Positions 30,657 to 41,715 of a stretch of DNA of 64,000 bases are shown here, one piece after another. The number at the start of each line of letters is the position of its first letter. The stretch's first letter is position 1. The notes below the pieces were generated by a model, which worked only from the letters and a program-made list of their open reading frames with translations, searched no databases and was not told the DNA's origin. Source of the stretch: Apium graveolens (taxonomy: Eukaryota; Streptophyta; Magnoliopsida; Apiales; Apiaceae); the NCBI RefSeq assembly GCF_009905375.1, contig NW_027418099.1, positions 43,113 to 107,112 on the forward strand, in the 5' to 3' direction. The position numbers were made by a program, and so were the translations under genes.

Positions 30657-31265
30657 CCAATGCTATAAGCATTCAGATTGTTACCATTCTTGCAACCGGA
30701 GAGTATGTATCAAGTAATCAATTCCTTCCTTTTGCTTAAAACCCTTAGCTACTAGTCTAGCTTTGTACTTGTCTATTGAGTCGTCAGGGTTCAACTTCCT
30801 TTTAAAGACCCATTTGCACCCAATAGTAGAACACCCAGGAGGAAGATCAACCAACTCTCATGTTCCATTAGAAACAACAGAGTCAATTTCACTTTTCACA
30901 GCGCCCTTCCAGTGCCTTGACTCAGAAGAATCCATAGCTTGTCGGAAAGTTAAAGGTTCGTCCTCAATATTGTAAGTGATGAAATCACCTCCAAAATCCT
31001 TGACTACCTTTGCACACTTACTTCTCCTTGGTTCCTCTACTTCCTTAGGAATAGATCTACTACTAGGTCCCGCCCCCACATTTGTCATCTTTTCCACATG
31101 ATCAGGAATAGAACTTGATGTGTGAGTAGGATCTTCCTCAGAAGTCATTTCAGGTATTCCAGTCTTCATAGGGTAGACATCCTCAAAGAATATCGCATCT
31201 CGAAATTCAACTATCGTGTTTGCCACTATACCATCTATGTTAGATTTTAACACTAAAAATCTCAT
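30657..31265 (-). pseudogene. pol: Element D: copia pol, linker and start of reverse transcriptase
   Basis: The minus strand has 31265-30858 open (AIFFEDVYPMK, then an Ala/Ser/Pro linker, then PLTFRQAMDSSESRHWKGAV), then GCSTIGCKWVFKRKLNPDDS and [17 protein letters not shown], followed by a frameshift and YSPVARMVTI. These are the first RT motifs of Ty1-copia. The linker and wording differ from A-C, suggesting a non-Sirevirus copia lineage. It is cut at 30657 by element A, and the rest of RT must lie left of A's 5' end. Confidence 0.85.
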
Positions 31266-31883
31266 AGCTGTAGTGGTTTAAAGATAGCCCAGAAAGATAC
31301 AGTCAACAGTCTTTGGACCTAGTTTCTTTCTCTTGTGTTCAGGAACAAGCACCTTAGCAAGGCACCCCCACACACGAAGATACTAAAGACTAGTCATCCT
31401 GCCTTTCCATAACTCCAAGGGTGTCTTATCCATGTGTTTTAGAGGGACTCTATTCAAAATATGGCAAACCGTATTTAGAGCCTCTCCCCACATGTATTTA
31501 GGCAACCCAGAGTTAATAAGCATACTATTAATCATATCTTTAAATGTTCTGTTCTTTCGCTCAGCAACCCCATTAGACTCAGGTGTGTATGGTGGAGTAA
31601 CTTCATGAACTATACCATTGTTTGCACAAAATTCATTAAAAGCATTACTCGTATACTCACCACCTCTATCAGATCTCAACCTTTTAAGTAACTTACTAGT
31701 TTATTTTTCTACTTCAGTTTTATATATAATGAATTTACTAAGTGCTTCATCCTTATGTTTAAGTAAATAAACATAACAGTATCTACTACTATCATCTATA
31801 AAAGTAATGAAGTATCTAAACTGGTCCTTGGTCAACACACCACCAAATTCACAAATATCAGTGTGTACTAAATCTAACAAGTC
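31266..31883 (-). pseudogene. pol: Element D: copia integrase
   Basis: Reading leftward, the minus strand shows the first catalytic Asp region (DLVHTDICEFGG), FIDDSSRYCYVYLLKHKDEA, a stop near 31697, RSDRGGEYTSNAF (second Asp), PPYTPESNGVAERKNRTFKD (Glu) and then YLRVWGCLAKV and DCIFLGY. A stop also lies near 31381 and another near 31278. It is truncated at 31883 by the LTR of element F. Confidence 0.87.
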
Positions 31884-34800
31884 TGTAATACCCCAAATCC
31901 GGGGTCGGGGATTCGGGTTGTCACGAGTTCCATTTCCCTTATCAATACTTAATTTTAACAGTCAACCAACTACTGCGTACTATGACCCCACAATATACAC
32001 ACACACACACCACAAGTTATAGTCTCAGAGATGAATACCAAAAATAATACAAGTCATTTTATTCCATAATTATAAACCATTTCACCTTAAAAAGGGTTTC
32101 TGAATAATTTACATATTCCTTGCCATTATTACAATTCATAAATATACATAAGTCTGGTACATCAAAAGTTGAAAGCCTAGCCTATTGGTAGATCCTACCT
32201 CAGCCACAATGGCATCAACGCCTACAGGATACTGGGAACGTTTCCTATCCGCTCACGAATTGGGAGCTTGATCCTGTTCATCTTGTCTATCTGTTGTTGT
32301 GTGATGAAAGAAGAAAGCAAGGGTGAGCAACAAGCCCACCGAAATAATATGTATAATAATTTACAATATATGAGCATTCTCATAGTACTCATGAAAGTCT
32401 TGGTCAAGAAGAAATGAACCAAGTTGATATCTTAACGCGACCAAGTCGCAAAATATTCAGTATATATAAACCTATATACTTTTCACTATCCTTGAAATCC
32501 TCTGACATGTATAATATACACAGAGTTCCAGTTTATAATTGTATAAACATATCATTGCAAGGTGATCTCATATATCTAACCTTGTCTCAACGTTTTTCTG
32601 AAAACCTTTGTTATTCATAAGATAATCATTAACTAGATATAAGTTGAAAAGATGAAGTTACAAGATACTCCAATATACTTATATCTTTTCCGAATACTGC
32701 TTGAACTACCACCGTTCAAGTTATAATTAGTTTCAAAATTTCATCACACTGATGAGACTACAAGATAAGACTTGAATAGATTCAATCTTTGAAATGTCAT
32801 TTGAAAGAAATGAAGTTACGAGATACTTCATTAAGTCCCGATATATATACACCTATATATATACATTTCATACACTCCTTGAAAACCTCTGTTATGAAAA
32901 TTATAAACAAAGTTGCAATATCCAATGAATTTGGAAAGGAGAAAACCTTGGCATAAACCTGATATCTTGCTGATCAGGCAAAGATACCAATAAGTAACAT
33001 TTTCTACTAGTAGATGGACGAATGTCGCACTGGTCATCACCCTGGCCGCAATAGGACCTTATGCTGGACTGCCACTCAGCCACTTACACATTTGATGGAC
33101 TCCCACTGAGCCACTTACACTTTCATGGACGCCCACTGAGCCCATGTTGCTTATGCCGACTCAAATAGATGGACTTACTTCCCGAACGTTAGGTAAGTAA
33201 TCAATTCATTTATCAAAACAGCAACCTCGTTGCGAATATAAAATACACCATAGAGCCGGATCCTTTAGAGTTTTGAGCAAGTATTCAAGTCCCCTTCAAA
33301 AAGGAAGATCTTAAATTTGAAAACGAGTTTTGGGATCCGCTCTAAACTTTAAAAATCATTTTGAAGACTCGAAAACATTTTTAAGAATGTTTGGAGTAAT
33401 GCTGATTTAATGAATATATTAGAAAATATTTGAATAGTATTATTTAAATAATATTCCCATAAGGATAATCTCTATAAAAAAAAATTGAAGTAGAAGTTTT
33501 AAAACTCGTACTTGAAATGAATATTAAATAACCAAAGATATACTTATACGAAAGTACTATCTTTATTTGAATAATCGAAAATATGTTTGATTATCGAAAC
33601 ATTATTCTTTAATAAAATAAAGAATATTATTTAGTAAATAATCGGAGTCATAAGTCCTCGAATGAATATTCAAAATAATACTCATTACATAGAATAAACA
33701 GAGTCATAAGTCCCTCAATTAATATTCAAAGTAATATTCATTAAATAAAATAAACCGAGTCATAAGTCCTCGAATGAATATTCAAAATAACATTCATTTA
33801 ATAAAATAAATTTATCAAATAAACCTTATTCGATTAATAGTTTTGAAAACTATATCTATATATATAAATATATATATATTATACTCAGGAACATCGACTC
33901 CCGGTTTAGAAAATGTTCACCTTTGGGTCCCCTATACTAAGGGTATACGCAACTACTGCTTATCTCTAGCATAGGTATTATGCAACTTATAAGCATTTGA
34001 ATCAACAAAGAGATATCAAGATTACGAAACAGACATGCATATATACCATATCAGCATGCTCCAATATATCACAAGATTTGCTAATAACAATCATGCATTT
34101 ATCACAAGATAATGCATATACATATATTTACATCACAACAACAGTATAACGGGTAGAAAATTTGCCTGAGTGACTGGGGGTGGTAAAAGGCCTAGGACGA
34201 GTCTGCTAACCTATAAACAACATATAAGTTGGAATTAAACCAAAGTCGCTTAAGAATCTAGACTTTTACCAATTAGACTCTAACGCTCGCTTTTGCGCTT
34301 AACGATTCACTTAAGTCGCTTGAGTACCCTCGGCTCCACCATTTTTAGTAAATTAACCATTAAGAGTTTTAAGGCGATTCTTTCGCGAGTACCCTATCAA
34401 CTGCTTAATCTACTTTACGTAATTGTTTCATACTCCAATTAATCATTTAAGGACCTTAACAAAGGTTTCAAAGTAAGGCGAGGGGTAATGGTTCATTCGC
34501 GAAACGCCGTTACTTAAAACGGTCGTTTCTCCTAAACTGTACATCGGATTCAAACGAACCACATATCAAAACGAAGCTTGTAACATGAACTATCTAATCA
34601 TGGCAATGGTTAAAACCTAACAGTGACTTCACGGGTCCTGATGTTAAGAACAAAAACAGTCTAAAGTAAATCGGGCATTACGACGACTATGTTTACATGA
34701 TTACCAAATTTTATACTACTCCAATTCAATCCACAATCAACCCACAATCATTGTTACAACCAAACTTCATCCATAAAATACTACAACAGCCCCAATATCT

Positions 34801-35956
34801 CAAGGTTTCCACTTTATACTACTTCTCAATCATGAACTAAAAGTTTACTTAAGTTCATTAACTAATTACGAAAATTTACCATTCCAAAAACATCACAAAA
34901 CCAACCAATCTCTAATTACACAATAACCATGGCTCTCATGAACCATACCAAACATACTAACTCTAATTTATACAAAAGTAGGGCTAGGGTATGATATTAT
35001 ACCTTCCTTGGTGAGTAAAAGTAACTAGGGAGCTTGGAATCACCCTTGAAAATCCTTACCAAAGCTATATCTAAACAAAAACACAAGATCAAAATTTCAA
35101 GTTCTTGAAAAAACACTATTCACCAAGAACTTTGATGAATTGATTAGCTATGATAATCATGGAATCTTGAGCTTAAACTTATGGCTCATCTAAATTATGA
35201 ATTATGGAAGCTAAAGAAACAAACCTCTTGAATTATGAATGTGTGTAGCTTAAGTTTTGAAAAAATTTCCCTTGGTTTCCATGGAAAAGCTGAGAGCTTT
35301 CTTGAAGAAAAGGAAGTTAAGTTGTGTTTTTTTTATTTGTTTTGCTTGCCTTGGTTGGTTGCTTTGTTTTGATTAATTACTTTTAACCATGGTGAATTTT
35401 GTGTGGTTTAGAATCAACCAACACTTCCTTCCCTTTTTGTCATGCTCATGTCATCCTCTTATGTCATCATCCCACACTTGTCCTCTTCTTGTTGGTGAAA
35501 TGACATCACCCTCCACTAACTCTTTGATTAACTCCTAATCACTTGGCTAATGACCACTGATCTGTGATACGGTTCGCTTAACTTTCGTTCTCGTTTATCG
35601 TTTGAGGTATCATACCGGGGATCTTATTACTTGGGTTCCCTTAACCTTTCTCAATACATTATATTCCTTTTATGATCCTTTCTTATGATCCTTGAATTTA
35701 AATCCTTTTAATCATGTTACCTTATACTCAATTCTTTCGGTATCTGGTGGATTTTCGGGAAAAATCAAAGTGTTCGGATTTGGATTCTGACGATCTTTAC
35801 ATACACTTATATACCACATAGAGTACTAATAATATCTCTGAAGATCAATAAAAGAACCCTTACATAGTGTGGTATGAAAAGTTTTCTTATCCAGCATAAT
35901 CAGCAAAATCACTATTCATAAGGGTTTCAAAAATTCCAAAAATTGGGGTTATTACA
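31884..35956 (-). repeat. 3' LTR of element F (Ty3-gypsy, about 4.1 kb)
   Basis: It starts TGTAATACCCC and ends GGGGTTATTACA, with near-inverted termini, and aligns in reverse with the plus-strand LTRs of element G. It contains a run of ~57-bp repeats carrying GAGTCATAAG (about 33640-33800), a TA-rich tract near 33850-33890 and several units of the form CCACTNAGCCACTTACA near 33070-33140. No gene lies in it; short ORFs here are chance. LTRs this long with a Met-tRNA primer site are typical of Tekay/Del chromoviruses. The left flank AAGTC (31879-31883) is the expected target duplication. Confidence 0.85.
33640..33800. repeat. ~57-bp tandem repeats in the gypsy LTR of element F
   Basis: Three to four degenerate AT-rich units are each marked by GAGTCATAAGTC(C)TC followed by GAATATTC. 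The reverse-complement array occurs in each LTR of element G (38990-39230, 47090-47295, 56515-56735). Confidence 0.75.
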
Positions 35957-35957
35957 G

Positions 35958-35970
35958 TCTCCCCTCCTTA
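35958..35970 (-). other. Polypurine tract of element F
   Basis: The minus strand reads AAGGAGGGGAGA immediately before the LTR start TGTAATAACC. It is well preserved, unlike the tract expected before the LTRs of G. Confidence 0.8.
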
Positions 35971-35989
35971 AAAGGATTCCGTCCCGGAA

Positions 35990-36820
35990 TCAGATAGAAA
36001 ATGAATAGGGATGCTCTCTTAACATTGCACTTTCTAACTCCCAGGTAAATTTTCCCATATTGTGGTTCTACCACCAAACTCTGCCTAGTTTGATAACACT
36101 TCTCCTAAGCACTTGTTCCCTTTCGATCTATAACCCTTCCCGGTTGCTCCATATAGGTTACGTCTGGTTGCATGTCTATGCGCTCATATGCCCCTATTTG
36201 TCTGGCATCCGGATTACACTTCCTTACCATCGATACGTGGAACTCATTACAACTTGTTGCAGGTTCGTGGGTAGGGCTAGTTCGTTCGATAACTTCCCAA
36301 TATGTCTTAATATATTCAAGGGTCCAACAAATCGTGGGCTTAGCTTTCCTTTCTAACTGAACCTCATCCATCCTTTCCAAGGAAATACCTATAACAACAC
36401 TAGGTTCCTTACTTCCTACTCTTTGTCATTTCGTGTCAAATCAACATACTTCGTGTGTCCATCTTGGGCTACTACCAGCCGTCCTCTGATTAAATCTATT
36501 ATATCCTTGGTCCTTTGGACCACTGCTGGTCTAAGCATCTTGCGCTCTGCAACATCATCATATCATAAGGGAGATCGACATTGTCTTCCCTCAAGGATCT
36601 TATAAGGCGACATCTCGATAATGACATATGATCTACTGTCGTAAGAAAACTCAATCCGTGTTAAGTGACCATTTCAAATTCTTTCAAGTCTATTGCACAG
36701 ACTCTCATCGTAGCTTCTAGCATTATAGCTTTTGCTTCTCAATACTCCTTCTTTTCTTGTTCGTAGTTATTACTATCTTCTATACATAATACTATACTGG
36801 TTACACTTTTGCTCGTTAGC
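35990..36820 (-). pseudogene. pol: Element F pol: integrase C-terminus and chromodomain-like tail
   Basis: The minus strand carries RTKDIIDLIRGRLVVAQD, KGKLSPR-type remnants, NEFHVSMVRKCNPDARQ, IDMQPDVTYMEQPGRVIDRK and GKFTWELESAMLREHPYSF with a stop at 35990-35992. In Ty3-gypsy chromoviruses this series forms the end of integrase and the chromodomain, which targets insertion to heterochromatin. Frameshifts are present. The upstream part is split off at 36820 by element G. Confidence 0.82.
36816..36820. other. Target-site duplication of element G, left copy (TTAGC)
   Basis: TTAGC before the first LTR of G is repeated at 58288-58292 after its last LTR. The F sequence on each side is continuous across one copy, as seen in the parallel sequence at 53800-53825. 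Confidence 0.9.
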
Positions 36821-39800
36821 TGTAATAACCACAATTTTTGGAAATTTTTGAAACCCTTATAAATAGTGATTTTGCAGATTATGCTGAATGAGAAAACTTT
36901 TCATGCCACACTATGTAGGGGTTCTGGTATGGATATTCTGAGATTTTATTAGTACTCTATATGGTATATAAGTGTATGTAAAGATCGTCAGAATCCAATT
37001 CCGAACACTTTGATTTTTTCCGGAAATCCACTAGATACGGAAAGAATTGAGTATAAGGTAACAGGATAAAAAGGATTTAAATTAAAGGATTATAAGAGAG
37101 GATCATAAAAGGAATATAATATATTGAGAAAGGTTAAGGGAACCTAAGTAATAAGATCCCGGGTATGATCCCTCAAACGATAAACGATAAACGAAAACGA
37201 AAGTTAAGCGAACCGTATAACAGATCAGCGGTCATTAGGCAAACAATTAGGAAGTTAATCAAAGGGATTAGAGAGGATGATGTCACCCAACCAATGAGAA
37301 GAGGACATGGAGGGAAAGATGACATTATAGCATGACATAAGCATGACATGGGAAGGAAGGAAATGTGGTAGAATATTAACCACACAAAATCAAGGTTAAA
37401 TTGGTAATTAACCAAAAACAAATCAAATATTCAATCAACCAAGCCAAACAAATCATTTCTCATCAAAACAAACTTTTATTCTCTTCAACAAAAGCTTGCT
37501 CTCGGCTTTTTCATTTTCAAGAAGCAAGAAATTTCAAAACTCAAGATCAAGGCTTCCTAAATTGGTAAGATAATTCCCTAATCATCCTTATGCATAGTTA
37601 TGGCTATATCATGAGTTTAAGCACCCCATTCATTCTCAACCTTCTTCAATAAATCAATGAAGAAGATAATGAATAGTGATTTCAAAGTTTTAACTTGAAT
37701 TTTTCTTGTTTTCCTTTAAGATCCAAGCATCCCTAAGATTTCTCAAGGCTTCTTAAGGCTTCCTAGCTATTCCACCACTTTAAGGAAGGTATATCATCTC
37801 CAAACCCTAGATTCCTTTGTATAATAAGATGATTTTGATTATTATGGTGATATAGTAGCTTAATGCTTGTGGTTTAGAGTTTGGGTTGGAGTGGTAGTGA
37901 AATGGAATGGTGAATCTTGTTGTTTTGGTTAAAAGAACTTAAGTATAGTTAAATTCAAGCTTAGGCATAAGTATAAATGTTAATATTGAATTGATTGGGG
38001 CTGTTATGATGTGATAAGGATGGAATTTGGTTGTATGAATGGGTTGAGGTTGAATTGTCATGGTTTTTGAATGGTTTAAATTTGGGAAATCTCGTAAACA
38101 TAGCCGTCGTAATGTCCGATTTACTATAGACTGCTTTTGTTCATAACATTTGGACCCGAGAACTCCCTGCTAGATTATGACCATTGCAATGTTTAGATAT
38201 TTCATGTTACGAGCTTCATTTTGATATGTAGTTCGTTTGATTCCGATGTACGGTTTAGGAGAAACGACCGTTTCAACTAACGGCGTTTCGCGAACGAAAC
38301 TTTTCCCCTCGCCTTACTTTGAAACAAAGGTTAAAGACCAAAAAGGGTTAATTAGTGTATGAAACAATTATGGTAAGAGTGTTAGGCAGTTGGTAAGACA
38401 CTCGCGAAGGAATCGCCTTAAAACTCGTAATGGTTAAATTATTAAAAATGGTGGAGCCGAGGGTACTCGAGTGACTTAAGAGAATCAGTAAGCGCAAAAC
38501 AAGCGTTAGAGTCTAAGTTAGTTAAAGTATAGATTTACAAGTGACTTTGGTTTAATTCCAACTTACTTGTTGTTTATAGGTTACCAGACTCGTCCCGAGC
38601 CTTTTATCACCCCCAGTCGCTCAGGCAAGTTTTCTACCCGTATAACTGTTGTTGTGATGTATATGTGTATATGCATGATCCTGCGATAATTGCATATTTG
38701 TTATTAGCAAATTCTTGCGATATATTGTAGCATGTGATATGGTATATATACATTCCTGTTTCATATTCTTGATTTATATATCTGTTGGTTAAAATACTTA
38801 CAATTGCATAATACCTATGCTAGAGATAAGCGGTATTGAGTTTACCCTTAGTGGAGGGGATCAAAAGGTGAAAACATTTTCTAAAACCGGGAGTCGAGGA
38901 TCCCGAGTAGATTTTATATATATATATTTATTTATATATATATGGTTATAGTTTTCCAAACTATTAATCGAATAAGGTTTATTCGATAAATTTATTTTAT
39001 TTATTGAATATTATTTCGAATATTCATCCGAGGACCTATGACTCCTTTATTTTATTATTGAATATTATTTCGAATATTCATTCGAGGGCTTATGACTCAG
39101 TTATATTATTAATGATTATTAATTGAATATTCATTTGAGGATGTATGACTCCTTTATTTATTTAATGAATATTATTTATAATATTCATTCGAGGTATTAT
39201 GACTCCGCTTATTATTTAATAATATTCTTTATTTTATTAAAGAATAATGTTCGATAATCAAACTTATTTTTGCTTATTCAAATAAAGATAGTACTTTTGT
39301 ATAAGTATATCTTTGATTATTTAATTTTCATTCAAGTAAGAGTTTTAAAACTTCTACTTCAATTACTTTTATAAAGATTATTCTTTATGGAAATATTATT
39401 TAAATAATAATATTCAGATATTTTCTAATATATCGGGACTGATTTATTTTAATAAATCAGCAGTACTCCAAACATTCATAAAAATGTTTTCGAGTCTTCA
39501 AAATGATTTTTAAAGTTAGAGTGGACCCCAAAACTCATTTTTTTATATTTAAGATCTTCCTTTCAAAGGGGATTTAAATACTCGATCAAAACCTGGGGGA
39601 TCCAGCTTTGTGGTGCATTTTACATTCGCAACGTGGTTGCTGTTTTGAGAAAACAAATGAATTGATTACTTACCCAATGTTCGGGAAGTAAGCCCATCTA
39701 ATTGAGTCGGCATAAGCGACAGGCCGGGGTACGGTCTATCAAAGTGTAAGTGGCTGGGTGGCAGTCCATCAACGCGTAAGAGGCCGGGTGGCGGTCCAGC

Positions 39801-40769
39801 ACAAGGTCCTTATGTGGCCAGGGTGATGACCGGTGGGGGATTCATCCATCTACTAGTAGAAAAGGTTACTTATTGGTATCTTTGCCTGATCAGCAAGATA
39901 TCGGGTTTATGCCAAAATTCTTTTCCTTTCCAAAATTCATTGGATGTTACCAACTCTGTTCATACTTTACATAACAGAGGTTCCAGGAAATGTTTAAGAG
40001 ATATATATGTGGATATATATCGGGACTAAATAAAGTATCTCGTAACTTTATTTCATTCAATAATATTTCAAAGATTGAATCTATTCAAGTCTTAACTTGT
40101 GGTCTCATCTATGGGATGACTTTTTTTTAAACCGATAATACTTTGAACAGGGGTAGTTCAAGTAGCCTTATAAATGATATAAGTATAGTGAAGTATTTGG
40201 TAACTTCATCTTCCTTTAAGCTTATATCCAGTAAGTAATTATCTTACTTTTGATAAAGGTTTTCAATAAGTTATCTATTAGATACTTGCATTATTGATTA
40301 CACTATATATTATCTTGCGAGCTGTAAGGCTCACTCTTGCTTTATTTCTTCATCACACAACAACAGTTAGGAAGGATGGCTAGACTCAAGCAGACCCAGC
40401 GCAAGCGCGTGGGAAGCGTCCTACGTCTTCTCGTTGATGTTGTAGCTGCTATAGCTGCAGAGGTAGATCTATTGTAGATCAGACCATCTACTTTTGAGAA
40501 TCAATTATGTATAATTATAACTTGTGGCAGATAATGACAATAAATTGTAAACTTATTAAATAATCATTTTGGGTTGTAATAACTTTTAAATTGTGGATTC
40601 AAAGACTTGTACTTATTTCAATTTCATCTCTGAGACTATAACGGGTTGTGCTGTGTGTTAGTGTGGGGTCACAGCATAAGGTTATTTATTATTAATTAAG
40701 TGAAGTGATATTGTGGAAAGAAAGACCGTGATGACCCGGATCCCCGACCCCGAATCTGGGGGTGTTACA
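36821..40769 (+). repeat. First LTR of element G
   Basis: It is 3949 bp, starting TGTAATAACC and ending GGGGGTGTTACA. It contains a TA-repeat tract near 38915-38945, a ~57-bp tandem array (38990-39230) and a G-rich pair of ~33-bp units near 39740-39800 (GTAAGTGGCTGGGTGGCAGTCC and its variant). Short ORFs in it, such as 39814-40029, recur unchanged in LTR3 only because the LTRs are copies. Confidence 0.9.
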
Positions 40770-40773
40770 GAAG

Positions 40774-40785
40774 TGGTATCAGAGC
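40774..40785 (+). other. Primer-binding site after the first LTR of element G
   Basis: TGGTATCAGAGC begins four bases after the LTR end and is complementary to initiator Met-tRNA. Confidence 0.9.
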
Positions 40786-41031
40786 TAAGCGTTATAAACC
40801 TCAGAGATGATGTGACGTAAAGATAATAAGTTCACTAAGATAATAAGAACTCTTGCCAAGTTCATAGTCGGGCTACCTAACGTAGTACTGACAGTTAAAA
40901 CCCTTACGGGAACCCTTATAAATATCGTGATAGTAACATAGTTCGTTCTCGTATAGGGCAGCGGGGCACCGCACCCTGAGGTTCAGGAGCATCAGCATGA
41001 GGATGTTTTATTACAAGCTGGAGATCAAATT

Positions 41032-41715
41032 ATGAATCTGATGGAGTACCCTAATGAGGGACCGGATGAGATTCATATTGAGAATGTTGCGGTTGAGGAT
41101 GTTATTCCGGAAAGTATTGTGGCTGAGGAGGATCTCATGGAGGATCCTGATGAGAATGAAGAGAGGACCGCTGAGGAATTGATGACCGTAGTCAGGGCGA
41201 CTACCAGAGCAAGAATGGCCGCGAGGGTAGAACTAGAGGATGAAGAGTTACCAAGGGCACAAAGGTTAATGAGGGCAGAAGGAGTGGGGCCTTCCACGAC
41301 CCCAATTATACCAGTATCAGACCCTCTTCCAGAGGTTCCTGTAGACATCCATGAGGTTCCACCAATTCCTGTTCCCTCCCCTGTACAGAGCCCAGCACCT
41401 ACTGAGGAAATGCCACCTTTATCTCCTGCACCATTGTCACCTGATACCGTGCTTGGTTATCCGTTTAGATCTCCTGGGTCTGCGCCACCTGCACCCCATG
41501 GACTGCTAGATGCTACCACTCAGGCTTCTCTTATCGCCAATTATCACATGACTTTGGGTGGCCTGTCCGAGGCCCGTAATGTTAGGAGTGATCTGTTGGA
41601 TCGACTTACTGCACCAAGGATTGAGGGCAGGGTACTTCCGGCAGGATTAGCTCATAGCATGGAAAGGATTAAGGCTACCACCCGTGTTACAGCTAGAGGC
41701 CATCTTGAGGGTTAG
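41032..41715 (+). pseudogene. gag: Element G gag, N-terminal region
   Basis: An open stretch of 227 codons encodes an acidic start (EEDLMEDPDENEERTAEEL), a Pro/Ser-rich disordered region and a helical part (DLLDRLTAPRIEGRV). It ends at TAG 41713-41715, and the same frame resumes for another ~30 codons. A diverged version with a stop lies at 49440-49660 after LTR2. It is the N-terminal arm of a gypsy Gag; the zinc-knuckle part is not preserved. Confidence 0.65.

Noticed and set aside
33840..33890. Centromeric or telomeric satellite
   Set aside because: It is a short TA-rich tract inside a gypsy LTR, found at the same place in every LTR copy.
39814..40029. Conserved 71-aa ORF, repeated exactly at 57332-57547
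   Set aside because: Both copies lie in the two nearly identical LTRs of G, so the identity reflects LTR duplication. F and LTR2 do not keep the frame.
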